Shown here: in pieces, positions 11,241 to 22,169 of the stretch | Numbering within the stretch: the stretch's first letter is position 1 | Layout: every line of letters starts with the position of its first letter | Assembly (NCBI GenBank): GCA_965644295.1 | Contig: CBFFRP010000129.1 | Span: forward strand, 1 to 64,000 | Length of the DNA: 64,000 bases | Direction of reading: 5' to 3' | Origin: Paraphysomonas bandaiensis | Lineage: Eukaryota; Chrysophyceae | Position numbers and translations under genes: made by a program | Notes under the pieces: generated by a model | What the model saw: the letters and a program-made list of their open reading frames with translations, nothing else | Databases searched by the model: none | Told to the model about the DNA's origin: nothing

Positions 11241-14200
11241 ATGCAAGCCCTTGTCACATCCTGTCTAGCAGGCGATCCTGAGAGTCGCAATCAGTTAGAA
11301 TCCTTGCTGACAGACTCTAATTTCTGGCCCATCGCTCTACCTGCTCTGCAGTCCTTCCAAGACCCTCTGCACCTTAATCTGACGCTTATCCTCATACACC
11401 GCCGGTTAAACGTATCCTCTATCGATGGAGTCGATGTCAATGAACTCATTCATCAACTGCTGCTCCTGATGGACAGATGTATGGGATATATGGCAGCTGT
11501 AAGGGCCTTATCGAAGTGCTTATCTCACATCACTGTACTTATGAGTGACATGCGTGCTGTTATCGAACATATTTTGAGAGAGTCGTCGAATTATCCCTTA
11601 TTTTCTCTCTGTTTTTTATCTGATGTTGGTGTGATGGCTGCTGATCATCCGGATGTATCAAAGAAAGATTTATCAGGTTCTTAGTGCATATGGCAGAGAC
11701 ACGTTGCCCTTTGATTTCACTTTTGTAGGGCTGGGTAATGAAGTAGTAAATTTTAGTTTACAGTACATCGGTGAACCTGACATTTCGGATGAAGTTTTTT
11801 CCGCTGCCATTCTTTGTCTCCAGAGCTGGATAGGGGCGAGGCTGCTTACAGAAGATAGTCTCTTCGGAACTGGGGCCCTAGATATTGTCTTACGACGCGC
11901 GGTGTTGCGGTGTCACCACGACATGATAGCAAGTGCATTGGCAGAGCTCTGTGATGATTTACTTACTGCAGCTGTAGATGATATGAAAAAAAGCAATGAC
12001 GTACCTGTTATAAATCAGTTCGCTAATTCGCCAAGTATTATACTGCTGACGCACAAAGCAGTAGAGTCTATATCGACGTCTCTCATTACGGCAATAGCGG
12101 ATAGTACTGCGGAAATGAAAAGGGTGGTAGGAGGACTAGAGTTCAGTCAAACCACACACTCGTGTGTACGGGTGCTTGCTGCAAGTCTAAAATTGGTACT
12201 CTCGGTCTCCCCGAACCCGTTCAGATCTTTCTGCGAGCAGCACACACGCCCCGCAGATACACCCGTAATGCGAGTGCTTGAACTCCTCTGCGACGCTGCA
12301 AGCAGCAGACATATTGCTATTGCTGTTGTAGCCATGGAGGTACGTCATATCTTTCCTCAGTGCTGGTTTGATAAATACATTTTGTGGTCTAGGCCATCTG
12401 CTGTGCTCAGGCTCGCATGCCGACGGAGCCTAAGCACTCAATCAAGGACCAAGGAATTTTCAGAGAAATTGCTAAAGCTTGTCTGCATCACTGCTGTAGA
12501 ACTTTGTCTTGCGATTTTGATGAGTCTGTTATAGGTATTACGCACAATATATCCATCACATATCTTGTAGTTGGTTGTGTTCTGAAACACGAGTTTGACA
12601 CTTTGCTGCTATTTTGGTACTTATGAGAAGTGCGTAGATTCGGAAGAATGGCTAATGCACCGGGAGCAAGTTGTGTGTGAAACGTTTCGTTCCTGTTATG
12701 TGGAGATGAGAGCTGAAGCCTTGCAGGTCAGTGAGTAAGTATTGCTTGTGTGATCGACTAATAGTCTTTAAACAGCTAGCTGTGGAAGGCATCAATCGCC
12801 TGTTGGGTGCTGGAAGTGGTGATATTGATCGTGATGCATCGGTATTATCTGGCTATTTGCGAGCAGTGCGCAGTGCATGTATTGATCTCTCCAAACGATC
12901 CCAGCTTGTTGGTGTCAGTGAGTCCGCCCTTTTCAATGCCTCCAAGGCAGGGCGGAGCGCAGAATCTCCCACAGCGATCAGAGAGGACGCGGAACGCACG
13001 TGCACACTACTTGTGGGCTTATTGCAGGGTCTGATGAGAGAACGTAAGAGCCACCAAGCCATTGGACACCATGAGACTGTATCCGAATGTGTAACTCTGA
13101 CTGGGTCATTGGCAGCTTGGATCAACCGTGGTAAATATCCCAAAAGCTCGCCAGAATCTCCACAGACTGGTGAGGTATTTTCACATCTGAGCGATGATGT
13201 GTTGGATTATATTTTAGCCGGTTTGTCGACGCCACATACTTTTCCCGCCAGTGCATCTGCCTTGCGGTCCTTCTGTTCTCATTGTGGAAAGCGTATTGCC
13301 ACGAATGCTGCCTACGTGGATGCCATCCTTGATATGTGGCGAGGTCTCTGTTCCAGTGACCAGAGGAATCTCAGGATGCATATTTCATCAGCGCAAACTA
13401 GTGTTGGTGAATGGGGAAATAGTTACAGAGAAGAAGATGCGGACGTCCTGCTGGAGGTCCAAAAATGTATTGTACAGGCTATTAGCATGGTACTGAAGCA
13501 TGCACCAAGTGAAGTTATTTATCAGTATGCTTCTGTCTTGATGCAGCCTGTACTGGACATAATTGCACGAGGAATGACGACTACTGAAACAGATAGATCA
13601 GCGGTTGAAATGGATATGATAGCCATGACGACTTTATTCACAATGTTCATTCGGTCTATACGTGTGCCGCTGCCATCATCTTCAGATAAAGATTCAGGTG
13701 TGGCCTCATACAAGCATGTTCATCCTGCTCTGGAGCTGATGGATTCATGTGGTCATTCCCTTTTACAGCGTATGCTCCAGCTATATCCCACAAGTGCGGT
13801 GGCAGAGTCAGTATGCTTCCTCTGTACCTCAATGATTACATTTGTATCACCCTTGCTCAGGCCAGTAGAACTGCCTTCTTTTTGTGTGCTGCTGTACAAT
13901 AGTCATGTCCAAATTGCCAGCCAATATAACCCCGCCAGCGCATGCGAGTTTGCCTGTGAATTACTGGAAGTGGTCGGCGGTACTTACCACTACCAGCACG
14001 TAAAAGCATTATTTCAGTCATCGTTTGGGGAAGAGTACAGCCCTGAAGTTATGCAAGGCTTAGAAGATATACTAGTAAGGGTGGTTCAAGGAGTGTGTTT
14101 TCCATGTTTGTCTGCCTTTGAAGAAGTTTCCCGAATGCCGGAGAGTATAGCACGCTCGGAGTGGATCACTTCTCGTCAAGCTATACTGTCATGTCCTTTG

Positions 14201-14988
14201 GATAGTTTTGAACTCACTTTTTCGGTCATATGTAAGGTATTAGATAATGTCCGTAGCATGGTACATAGATTGCCGTGGCTAGAGGCGGCATTGAGAACGG
14301 CGCTGATGTTGATGGCCGATGTGTATGGGAGGTCTTCTCTGTCACTGTCAGCCTGTCGCTGCCTTCAGTCTCTGGTAAGTATGATCAGAATGACATGTAT
14401 TTTTACCTTAATTTGATTTTAATATCATGTATGTGTGCAGATCACCTCAAGGTCGAAAGCTGAGGAGAGTCGAAAAATGTTTGCTGACCCTGCTATATCG
14501 GCCCCTCGCTTCGCAGAGTGGGAGGTATTCATAATTCACGCTGCGGTAAATCTGAGACAAGTTATAGCTACTGAGTGTCTGGTGCAGCTCGCTAGTGAAG
14601 ATAGGACGACTGTGAGTGAGGTTATGACCGAAACTTATGCTGGGCTGTTGCATATATGTTTAGTTGACATGAAAGTGTCTTCTGGATCCGAAAGAATTAG
14701 CGCAGATGAGGTAAGGTGGTAGTGTTGTTGGTGTATGATTTAAGTGGTGTGTGTTTCATATTTCAGGTCGCACATGTGGCACGCTGTCGTAACGTGTCTT
14801 CTATACCTCCGGTCGAATTAAGTCGCGCCCTGAACATCATCGACCGCTTGGTCTCCCCAGTGAGAGAAGGTGAAGCACATATGCTTGTCATGTCTAGCGA
14901 GATGCTGGATTTTTGTAAATCCATTGCTGATGTTGTGAGTGGAAAAAGTTCATTGAATACATTAGTCGAATATCAGCTACCGAATTAA
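11241..14988 (+). CDS. transportin-3 / importin-13-like karyopherin (HEAT repeats)
   Basis: A multi-exon gene of helical HEAT-type repeats. The segment VVNFSLQYIGEP...CLQSWIGARLL aligns well with the TNPO3/Mtr10 repeat that in animals reads roughly VVSLLMTCVEK...CLGSWFNLGVL. Flanking segments (FWPIALPALQSF near the N-terminus; CGHSLLQRMLQLYP and EFACELLEVVGGTYHYQHVKAL later) also fit the importin-beta superfamily. Splice joints I can place are after 12330 (acceptor TCTAG near 12394), GTATTA near 12534, GTCAGT near 12727, GTAAGT near 14374 and GTAAGG near 14711. The joint between 11580 and 11690 is not resolved. The stop is at 14988. The likely role is nuclear import of cargo such as SR-type proteins. 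Transportin-3 and importin-13 are not separable by eye. Confidence 0.65.
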
Positions 14989-15710
14989 GTACTATCTGAT
15001 CCATTAGTACTAATGCATAGTTTTCCCAAGATATATTTTTTCGTTTACGTTATTGCATATGTTCGTGCCTTCGAAAGACTGTAAATTTCTTTTGTAATTA
15101 TACTTTTTCAATCCGATTAAAAATGCTGCGTTAACGCGCTTGTGTTTTCCAGCTCCAATGGAATTAAACGCATATAACCAAGGATTAAGTTATAGATATT
15201 TCTTGGTCAGTGACGATATATAATGCCAATGCATCATAATAAGTGGACTTGTAAGGAAGTGTTGTCACCTATACTTGTCACACAAGTACACTACATATAT
15301 TTCCATATATGGACCTCACGTAATGTAGCGTAGTATTACTCGAAATACAAAGCACAGTGAGTATAATTTTCGTTTTCAGAGGGAAAGTATTGTACAGTAT
15401 TCTCACATTGGACTGGACATATATCGTCAGCAGATATTGCTCTGCCCCAGCAGGGCTGCTCAACAAATTGCAGTTATGAGTTATAGCTCGCCCAATTATA
15501 ATTGCAATTAATTGCCAATTAATTGCAATTTAATTGTGCCAATTATTGTCTAAATAAATTGAAACTCATTACAAGCGAGAATAGCTTCTTCAACCGTTCT
15601 TGCATTCCACAGAAGTCTAATAAAGCGCAAGAGCATAAGGGCCTCTAATCGATGAGGTGCTATAGATTTGTGCAGATCATTTATGTTGATTTTTCTCATT
15701 CATTTAGATT
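14989..15710. other. convergent spacer with a long palindrome
   Basis: Non-coding AT-rich DNA between the karyopherin and ethanolamine kinase genes. It contains the palindrome at 15500-15530 and leads into the R repeat copy starting near 15711. Confidence 0.5.
15500..15530. repeat. 31-bp palindrome, 15-nt arms around one base
   Basis: The left arm AATTGCAATTAATTG (15500-15514) and the right arm CAATTAATTGCAATT (15516-15530) are perfect reverse complements around a single C. It could form a cruciform or hairpin. No function is evident. Confidence 0.85.
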
Positions 15711-16086
15711 TCCCCGAGAAACTAACGTGAGCCGCATATATAGTCAGCAGATATTGTTCTGCCCACTTATAGCCAAATGCTTCTTGTGGTACAAGGGACA
15801 CTAATTAGTGTCACTTGAGCATACATCTTTGGACCTTGACGAATAAACAGGCATCTGGGAATGGACCCACCTCAAGAACATCCGGGGTATTGGGCTGTCT
15901 CCTGAAATCTAGCATCCGGGATGCTCACCTTCAGGACAGAGAGCGAAAGGGGTTGCACCTTGGTGTTTGCGGTGACGCACAAGCAGCTTTCGTAGGATAT
16001 CAGAATTGAGCACTAGTTAGTTAAATTGTTTTGCAAATTAGTTCTTACTATTGAACGCTTATTGCTAATAATCAGACATTCACTAT
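15711..16086 (+). repeat. interspersed repeat R, copy 1 (5' truncated)
   Basis: It shares long stretches with the other R copies: GAAACTAACGTGAGCCGCAT, GGTACAAGGGACACTAATTA, GACGAATAAACAGGCATC, the hairpin-like TGCGGTGACGCACAAGCA, and the 3' end GCTAATAATCAGACATTCACTA. It lacks the first 60 or so bases seen in copies 2 and 4. No coding capacity is visible. It may be a solo LTR or another non-autonomous element. Confidence 0.8.
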
Positions 16087-16250
16087 TGAACTGGACTGCT
16101 GTAGAGCGATAATTTAGAGACTTTACTCATTCTTTGTTCTTTATTAATTTATATAAGTTCAAGCGTATTATATTTTATATATCTCCATTCAAGTTTGTTC
16201 CACGCTGTCACGCAAGAAAATTTCCTATACCTCTTACTAAATACTACTTT

Positions 16251-16292
16251 CTGACTCTTACACGCCTAGCTAATAATACAACATTCACTACT
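16251..16292 (+). repeat. fragment of the R repeat 3' end
   Basis: The segment running CTCTTACACGCCT then GCTAATAATACAACATTCAC repeats the R 3' end 165 bp beyond copy 1. This implies a second, mostly eroded insertion in the same spacer. Confidence 0.55.
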
Positions 16293-16445
16293 GAAACTGC
16301 CTATCGAGCACAGAATAATTAAGATAAAACTCATGGTATAAGTTAATGAAGAACAAGGCGAGAAAACAGCTGTGACACATGCCTTATCACAATGCTCCGA
16401 TTTCTCACAACATGATCATACATGAAATTACTAAGTTTACTACCA

Positions 16446-17734
16446 CTACATAGAAATACACATATTCTTGTGATAAAAATACCCGCAAAAACGCTTTTTC
16501 GCATACCCTGAAAAATCAAAATCAATATTTGAGCATGAAGCCTGGACAAGTGCCCAGGATCCCCAAAACAAATGTGACAACAGGGTAAATCTCATTATTG
16601 TATCCTACGAGATACAGCAAGTAAGCGTTAGTGTACGGACAGAAAAAAGAGTATCGACTCACATCAAGTCCATCCAGAAACTCTCTTGAAATTCCTTGTG
16701 TGGAGTCGACTTTTAGTACAGAGCACGTATATTCTTCTAGAAACAACCGGCGAGTGCCCTCTTTATTCGGAAATTTGTTTTCGATATCGAAGTCAAATCC
16801 AGCATGCTCTGTGTAGAATGCGTGTCATTAGCGCACACAATATGCTACGTTTCTACGACTTACCGCAAAAATGGTTGGCGATGTCAAAAGCACGGTAATT
16901 GTAACAGACATACTCATAGTCAATGATAGTCAGCTTCGGTTCTGCAGTTGGAGATTTATTATGTCGGAGCACATTTCCAGAGAGAAGATCATTGTGACAA
17001 AGCACAGACTGGAATCCGAATACACAGCCGCGACTATATTCCATTGAGTCTGTATGTTCATTCTGTCTCTTGTGGAACTCCCCCAGTGCAGATTCCAGCC
17101 ACTCACGTTCCTTGATCATGACATTCAGGTCCATACCAGAACACACCAAAGAGAGTCGACCGTCGTTTAATGCTTCTAAAATCCCAAAATACATCAGCAA
17201 TTACACAACTAAACGCTAAGTATTACCTTTAGCTAACGAAAAAAAGTTATCTAACTTACTCCATATCGCAACTGAGTGGTCCATGTCGATATCAACGGTA
17301 TGCAAATTCGCCAAGGCTTTCGCGATGCACGGGACCATATCTGAGGAAGAAAAGTCATCTGGAGAAAGTGAAGTAGCATCCAGATATCCTTCAACACGCC
17401 CGTTTCCAAACAAACCGATAAATGGAGGAGCAACGCCTACTTTAGACAGAGAGGCAAATATAAAATTCTCTATATTTCTATCAATAAACAGATCTGTTCC
17501 TTCTCCGAACATACGGACAACAAACTGCTCTGAAGATGAATCTTCCTGAGGCCTTACAAGGTACAGCTCGTTCGTGATTCCCCCTGTTAGAGGAGATACA
17601 CGCAGTGGTGTATCTAGAGACCACCCGAGCATCTTACACACGCCCTCTGCTATAGATTTCTCGATATTCTCAGGTGATTTATCCACACAATGGTCAAGAA
17701 TAGCATCAGGATTGTTACGATAAAACTCTGCCAT
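16446..17734 (-). CDS. ethanolamine kinase (choline/ethanolamine kinase family)
   Basis: It catalyses ATP-dependent phosphorylation of ethanolamine, the first step of the CDP-ethanolamine route to phosphatidylethanolamine. Four exons are visible: 17227-17734, 16864-17175, a third ending after FLDGLD, and a last exon beginning DTIMRFTLLSHLFWG and ending at the TAG at 16446-16448. Family marks are the N-lobe GGITNELYLV and FVVRMFGEGTD, the Brenner-type motif SVLCHNDLLSGN with catalytic Asp, the kinase motif LTIIDYEYVCYNYRAFDIAN, EHAGFDFD, and the C-terminal HLFWGSWALVQA. The spliced length of about 380 aa is normal. ETNK-type is preferred over choline kinase on overall wording, but substrate choice cannot be proved by eye. 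It is head-to-head with the RPS3A gene. Confidence 0.88.
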
Positions 17735-18274
17735 TGTATGGAGGGTATGAGGGATATGATTTCTATATGACAGTTGAGAGATATGGTTATCTATATGGCC
17801 CTACACACACATACACATACACATACACTCTGGAGTCTGGACCTTTCTCGAAGTACTGCTATAGGCTAGAGATGTACTCTCTGCTGCACAGTACTGGTGC
17901 AGGTGCCTATAAACTCATTTTATTGATCAATAAATTCAAAAAAATATTAGGAAAAACAAACTTTTTATATAAAATAGGAATATTAGACTTTCTGTGGGTC
18001 AAAAAATGGGTATTACTAGTTTAGTAGGGTTGGTATAGCAGTTTGTAGAACTATGTAGGTGGCTGGTAAAAAAAAAAAAAAACTATCCTACACAACAGAA
18101 CAGCATTTCTTTCAGTTTTCAGTTTTCAGTTTCTAGTTGGCTTTTGAAGATCGCAAAGATAAATGTGGTGTCAAGTGTGTGTGTAGTTTTATGTGAGATA
18201 AGAGTGAGCTCGACATGAACCTGAAGCTCTTAATATCATTGTTGTGAAGGCTCAGTTGCTTGTGATTAAGAAAT
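17735..18274. promoter_or_regulatory. divergent spacer between ethanolamine kinase and RPS3A
   Basis: 540 bp. It contains a weak motif match TACTGCTATA (17854-17863), a CATACA microsatellite near 17803-17830 and an A-run near 18068. The motif is weaker here than in other divergent spacers. Confidence 0.35.
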
Positions 18275-19476
18275 ATGGCAATTGGTAAGCACTTTATTTA
18301 ACTGTTATTATGATGGCGTAATTATCATGCTATCAGGTAAGAACAAGAGGCTTACAAAGAGCCGCAAGGGCGGAAAGAAGAAGGCGTAAGTTATTAATCT
18401 ATAGCTGTGTTAGTCTCTGTCTCTTATATGTATACCTTCATATCAGTGTCGACCCATTCAGCCGTAAGGAGACCTACAGCGTGAAGGCTCCTTCCATGTT
18501 TTCTACTCGTAATGCTGGAAGAACTATTATCACTAAGACCATTGGCACAAGTTAGTTATCTTAGTGTGTGCTACTGTGTGTATTCATCCATTATTTTTCC
18601 ACAGAGATTGCATCAGAGGGACTTAAGGGCCGTGTCTTCGAGATTTCTCTTGCTGATCTTAATGGTGGTGATGAAGCCCAGGGCTACCGCAAGATCAAGC
18701 TTGTATGCGAGGATGTCAATGGATATGATGTTCTTACCAACTTCCATGGCATGGACATTACCCGCGACAAACTGTGCTCTATGATTAGAAAGTGGCAGAC
18801 TCTTATTGAGGCCTTTGTTGACGTCCGCACCACGGATGGCTACTACCTCCGCCTCTTCTGCATTGGCTTCACTAAGAAGCAGAGCAACCAGCAGGCTAAG
18901 TCCACTTGCTACGCCCAGTCCGGCCAGGTCCGCGCTATCCGCAGAAAGATGTTCGACATCATGACTGAGGAGGCCTCCAAGTGCGATCTCAAGGAGCTTG
19001 TCCAGAAATTGTACGTATAATTATGTGTACATGTATGCACACATACACCGCTATTGCAGTCTATTCTGCCACAGATGTCATCTATTCCGTGATGATTACT
19101 TCTATTTGCCATGGACTGCAGACATAATACGACATTTTAGGAACCTAGTAGTGATTTATATGATCTATCGAGGGCCAAAAGTGTCATACATACATTTCAC
19201 GAACAATATTTACTGTGTTTGATCTAACGGATTTTTGTGTATAGTATCTCTATGCCTGAATCTATTGGATTGGAAATTGAGAAGGCTTGCCAGTCCATCT
19301 TCCCTCTGCAGAACGTATGCATTCGCAAGGTTAAGGTCCTCAGAAAGCCCAAGTTTGACCTTGTTAAACTGATGGAGCTCCATGGCGATTCTGGGGAGGA
19401 CACTGGAGCCGCTTTGGACAAGGCTGCTGCTGAGACTACCGTGAAGGCCCTCACTGGCTCTGGCGGCAGACTTTAA
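18275..19476 (+). CDS. RPS3A: 40S ribosomal protein S3A (eS1)
   Basis: Five exons (18275-18284, 18337-18385, 18447-18550, 18605-19010, 19245-19476) give 266 aa, the normal size. The start is [19 protein letters not shown]. Hallmarks follow: [71 protein letters not shown] and [20 protein letters not shown]. eS1 sits on the small-subunit platform near the mRNA exit. The first exon holds only ten bases, typical of ribosomal protein genes. Intron 4 (19011-19244, 234 nt) is much longer than its neighbours. Splicing at 19245 puts two extra residues (SM) before PESIG compared with usual eS1. Confidence 0.95.
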
Positions 19477-19857
19477 GCTCTTTAGAGTGTTACTATTGTC
19501 ACATACACTTTTTTGGAATCTAGATTTCAAGCGCAGCCGTAATTAATCACAACACATTCAAAGACTTTTTCTATGTATCGTTTCTATTGACTGCAACATA
19601 TACTAATTCTACGTCTCCAGTCCTTATGCTTACATCATGTGCGAAAGCTACTACTCCTCTCCTAAAAATACTCTGAAGCTATTATTAATTATTAGTAGTA
19701 GCTGAATGGAAATATCATTGGTGTGTTGCACTTATCACTTACAATTCGGAAGTGTATTACATATTTCGACATTGTAAGATTCAAATGCAGTGGTCATTAG
19801 CACAACCACGGGGTACTCTATGACGAAACTATGCATCAGCGCAACCACAGGGCACCC
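19477..19857. other. convergent spacer before the nested repeats
   Basis: 3' flank of RPS3A. I see no gene. It leads into R copy 2 at about 19858. Confidence 0.45.
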
Positions 19858-20154
19858 TCAACAAAGTCGAACTCGAGCATTTTCGTGGTGTTCTGGGGGA
19901 TAAGTACAGGAGATGTTTCTTCGGGAAACTAACGTGAGCCGCATACAATATGGACAGCAGATATTGTTCTGCCCACTCACAGCCAAAAACGCTTGTATGG
20001 TACAAGGGACACTAATTAGTGCCATTTGTTTAGAGTGTAGACGTCATTGGGCCCTGACGAATAAACAAGCATCCGGGGAATGGGCCCACCTTAAGGGCAC
20101 CCGGGGTATTGGGCTGCCTACTGAAGTCAAGCATCCGGGATGTTCACCTTACAC
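19858..20154 (+). repeat. interspersed repeat R, copy 2, left half
   Basis: It begins TCAACAAAGTCGAACTCGAG, like the reverse of copy 4, and includes CGTGGTGTTCTGGG, GGGAAACTAACGTGAGCCGC and CACCCGGGGTATTGGGCTGC. It breaks at TTCACCTTACAC, where the copia element is inserted. The remainder resumes at 25505. Confidence 0.85.
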
Positions 20155-20474
20155 TGTTAGAAATAGACATTTTTAGTAATAAGACCTTTGTTAACACTTA
20201 TATGGAATATTATATAATTATAAGAGATACCATACTTCATTCATTGACGTTCACCAACTCTTTCTATCTCTACTACACCAACCATTTCTAGTACGATCTT
20301 ACATCGTCACTATCTTGTACAGTCAGTATATTTCAGTTTTATCACTACAATGGCTATCATATTATTGGTTCTCATACTACAGCTAGCTACTACTGTATTC
20401 TTTGAGTAACGGATATAATTCTAATATCTTGGAAACTACAGCTTTTAATTGCTCACAAACAGCAAAACTCAACA
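20155..20474 (-). repeat. copia 3' LTR (left end on plus strand)
   Basis: 320 bp, starting TGTTAGAAATAGACATTTTT and ending GCAAAACTCAACA on the plus strand. It matches 25185-25504 throughout by eye. Confidence 0.93.
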
Positions 20475-20493
20475 CTCCCTCTCAATTCAAAGC
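20475..20493 (-). other. polypurine tract of the copia element
   Basis: On the minus strand GAGAGGGAG directly precedes the 3' LTR, as expected for plus-strand DNA priming. Confidence 0.6.
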
Positions 20494-20601
20494 TGTAACA
20501 CATGGCATAACTGACGGATACGCAACCACCGAAACCGTATAGGACAAACCGGTGGACGTATGGCTCCGACGTTTCAGCTAGCCTCTCCGTAGACAACACG
20601 T

Positions 20602-22169
20602 TTATGAGCCTCTGTTTCGTTTGTATGAATTCTCTCTGATGACATCCACAGATGACTTCTGATCTTCTCCTAGACATCTCTTTCTATGCTTCTCGTATAT
20701 AACGCCACACAAAGATTTCGTAAATATGTCTGCAGTCTGGTTATCAGTTCCAACGTGATACAATATCGCAGTGTTAAAACGTCCTTCTGGATCTACATGT
20801 TCACGCACCCAGTGGTATTTGATTTCAATGTGTTTTGATCTTTTGTGGAACACTGGATTTAATGCTAGATCACGAGCACTCTGGCTATCTAAAAAAAATG
20901 GAGTGGGTTCGTACAGTCGAAGTCCCAATTCGGCCAACACCCCCCGAAGCCACACCAGTTCTTGCATGCCAGCGTACATAGCTTGGTACTCACTCTGCAT
21001 TGAAGACGTAGACACAGTAACTTGTAAGATTGATTGCCAGGTGAGTGGTCCACCTGCTGCAAACACAATGTATCCAGTTGTCGACCTTCGTGACACAGTA
21101 TCGCCTGCCCAGTCAGCGTCTGTGAAAATATGCATGTCAAAGCTCTTACCACTGAACCGAATACCTTTCCGCACAGTACCCCTGATGTATTGTAACAAAT
21201 AAGTCATCAACTTGCATGTAGCCTTTGTTGGTTTCGAAGCATATCGTGACAATAGGCCAACAGCATACGCAATATCTGGACGCGTATTCATTGATAGATA
21301 TAGCATGGCACCTAGTAAGCTACGATAGGGATAATTGTCGACTCCCTCTTCCTCCTGAGATGAGTTCTCACTATCAGTGCAATTAATCCTGTCCATGGCA
21401 TCTACAGGTAGTGGGGATTTGCGAACTTTGTTTGAAGGTCCAAGGAATGCTGCATATTTGGTGAGAATTTTTTCAGCGTATGTCGATTGGTCAAGTTGAA
21501 TATAATTCTTGGTCCTTGTAACTCGAACGTTGAGAAAATGCTCTAATTCTCCCATGTCTGACATGTCAAATCTTTCACAAAACCGTTTCTTGATTTCTGT
21601 CAAAATAGTCAGATCCGCACAAGCGATTACTATATCATCAACGTATATGGTTAAGTACACACGATGACCTTTGTACATCATATAATATAGACATGGTTCT
21701 AAAATGCAGGGTTTGAATCCCAAAGACTTTATAAATCCATGTATGGTCTTCCACCATGAACGTGGAGAACTCCGAAGGCCATATAGTGAGCGATATAGTT
21801 TGAAACAGTGTCCTGGTGGCAACTGAAAATCGGGAGGAGGGTCCATGTACACGTCTCCTTCGATTTTAGCATAACAGAATGCATTCGACACGTCAAGTTG
21901 ATGGATGTGCATACTGTCCTTTGACCATATCCCAGAGCGACCAGACGAGCTTTATGCTTTTTTATTGATCCATCTTTATTGTATTTTCGTTTGAACACAT
22001 ATCTGGACTTTAGAGGTCTAACACCAGGTGGCGTCTCAACGACATTAAACACTTCCCGCTTGAATAATGCATTCCGTTCTAATCGTCTAGCTTCCTTCCA
22101 ATTTGAAGCTTCAGGACATGTCAATGACTCTTCATACGTCTCAGGCTCTCTCACCCAGGGTGGACACAT
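20602..22169 (-). pseudogene. copia reverse transcriptase - RNase H, internally deleted
   Basis: The first part (22169 to about 21915) reads EARRLERNALFKREVFNVVE and HKARLVALGYGQR. The second part (about 21909-20602, another frame) begins HIHQLDVSNAF and carries the catalytic YVDDIVIA, GELEHFLNVRV, YRSLLGAMLYLS and RNase H with TDADWAGD and HIEIKYHWVREHV. The stretch usually found between the two (the ETFAPV-type region) is absent and the frame changes at the joint, so RT fingers/palm sequence is missing and this copy should not make active RT. Confidence 0.88.

Noticed and set aside
19011-19244. snoRNA hosted in RPS3A intron 4 (a TGATGA-like C box near 19090)
   Set aside because: No matching CTGA D box or closing stem was found; the intron is only unusually long.
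20771-21202. Plus-strand frame of 143 codons over copia RNase H
   Set aside because: Antisense shadow of the RT-RNase H frame.
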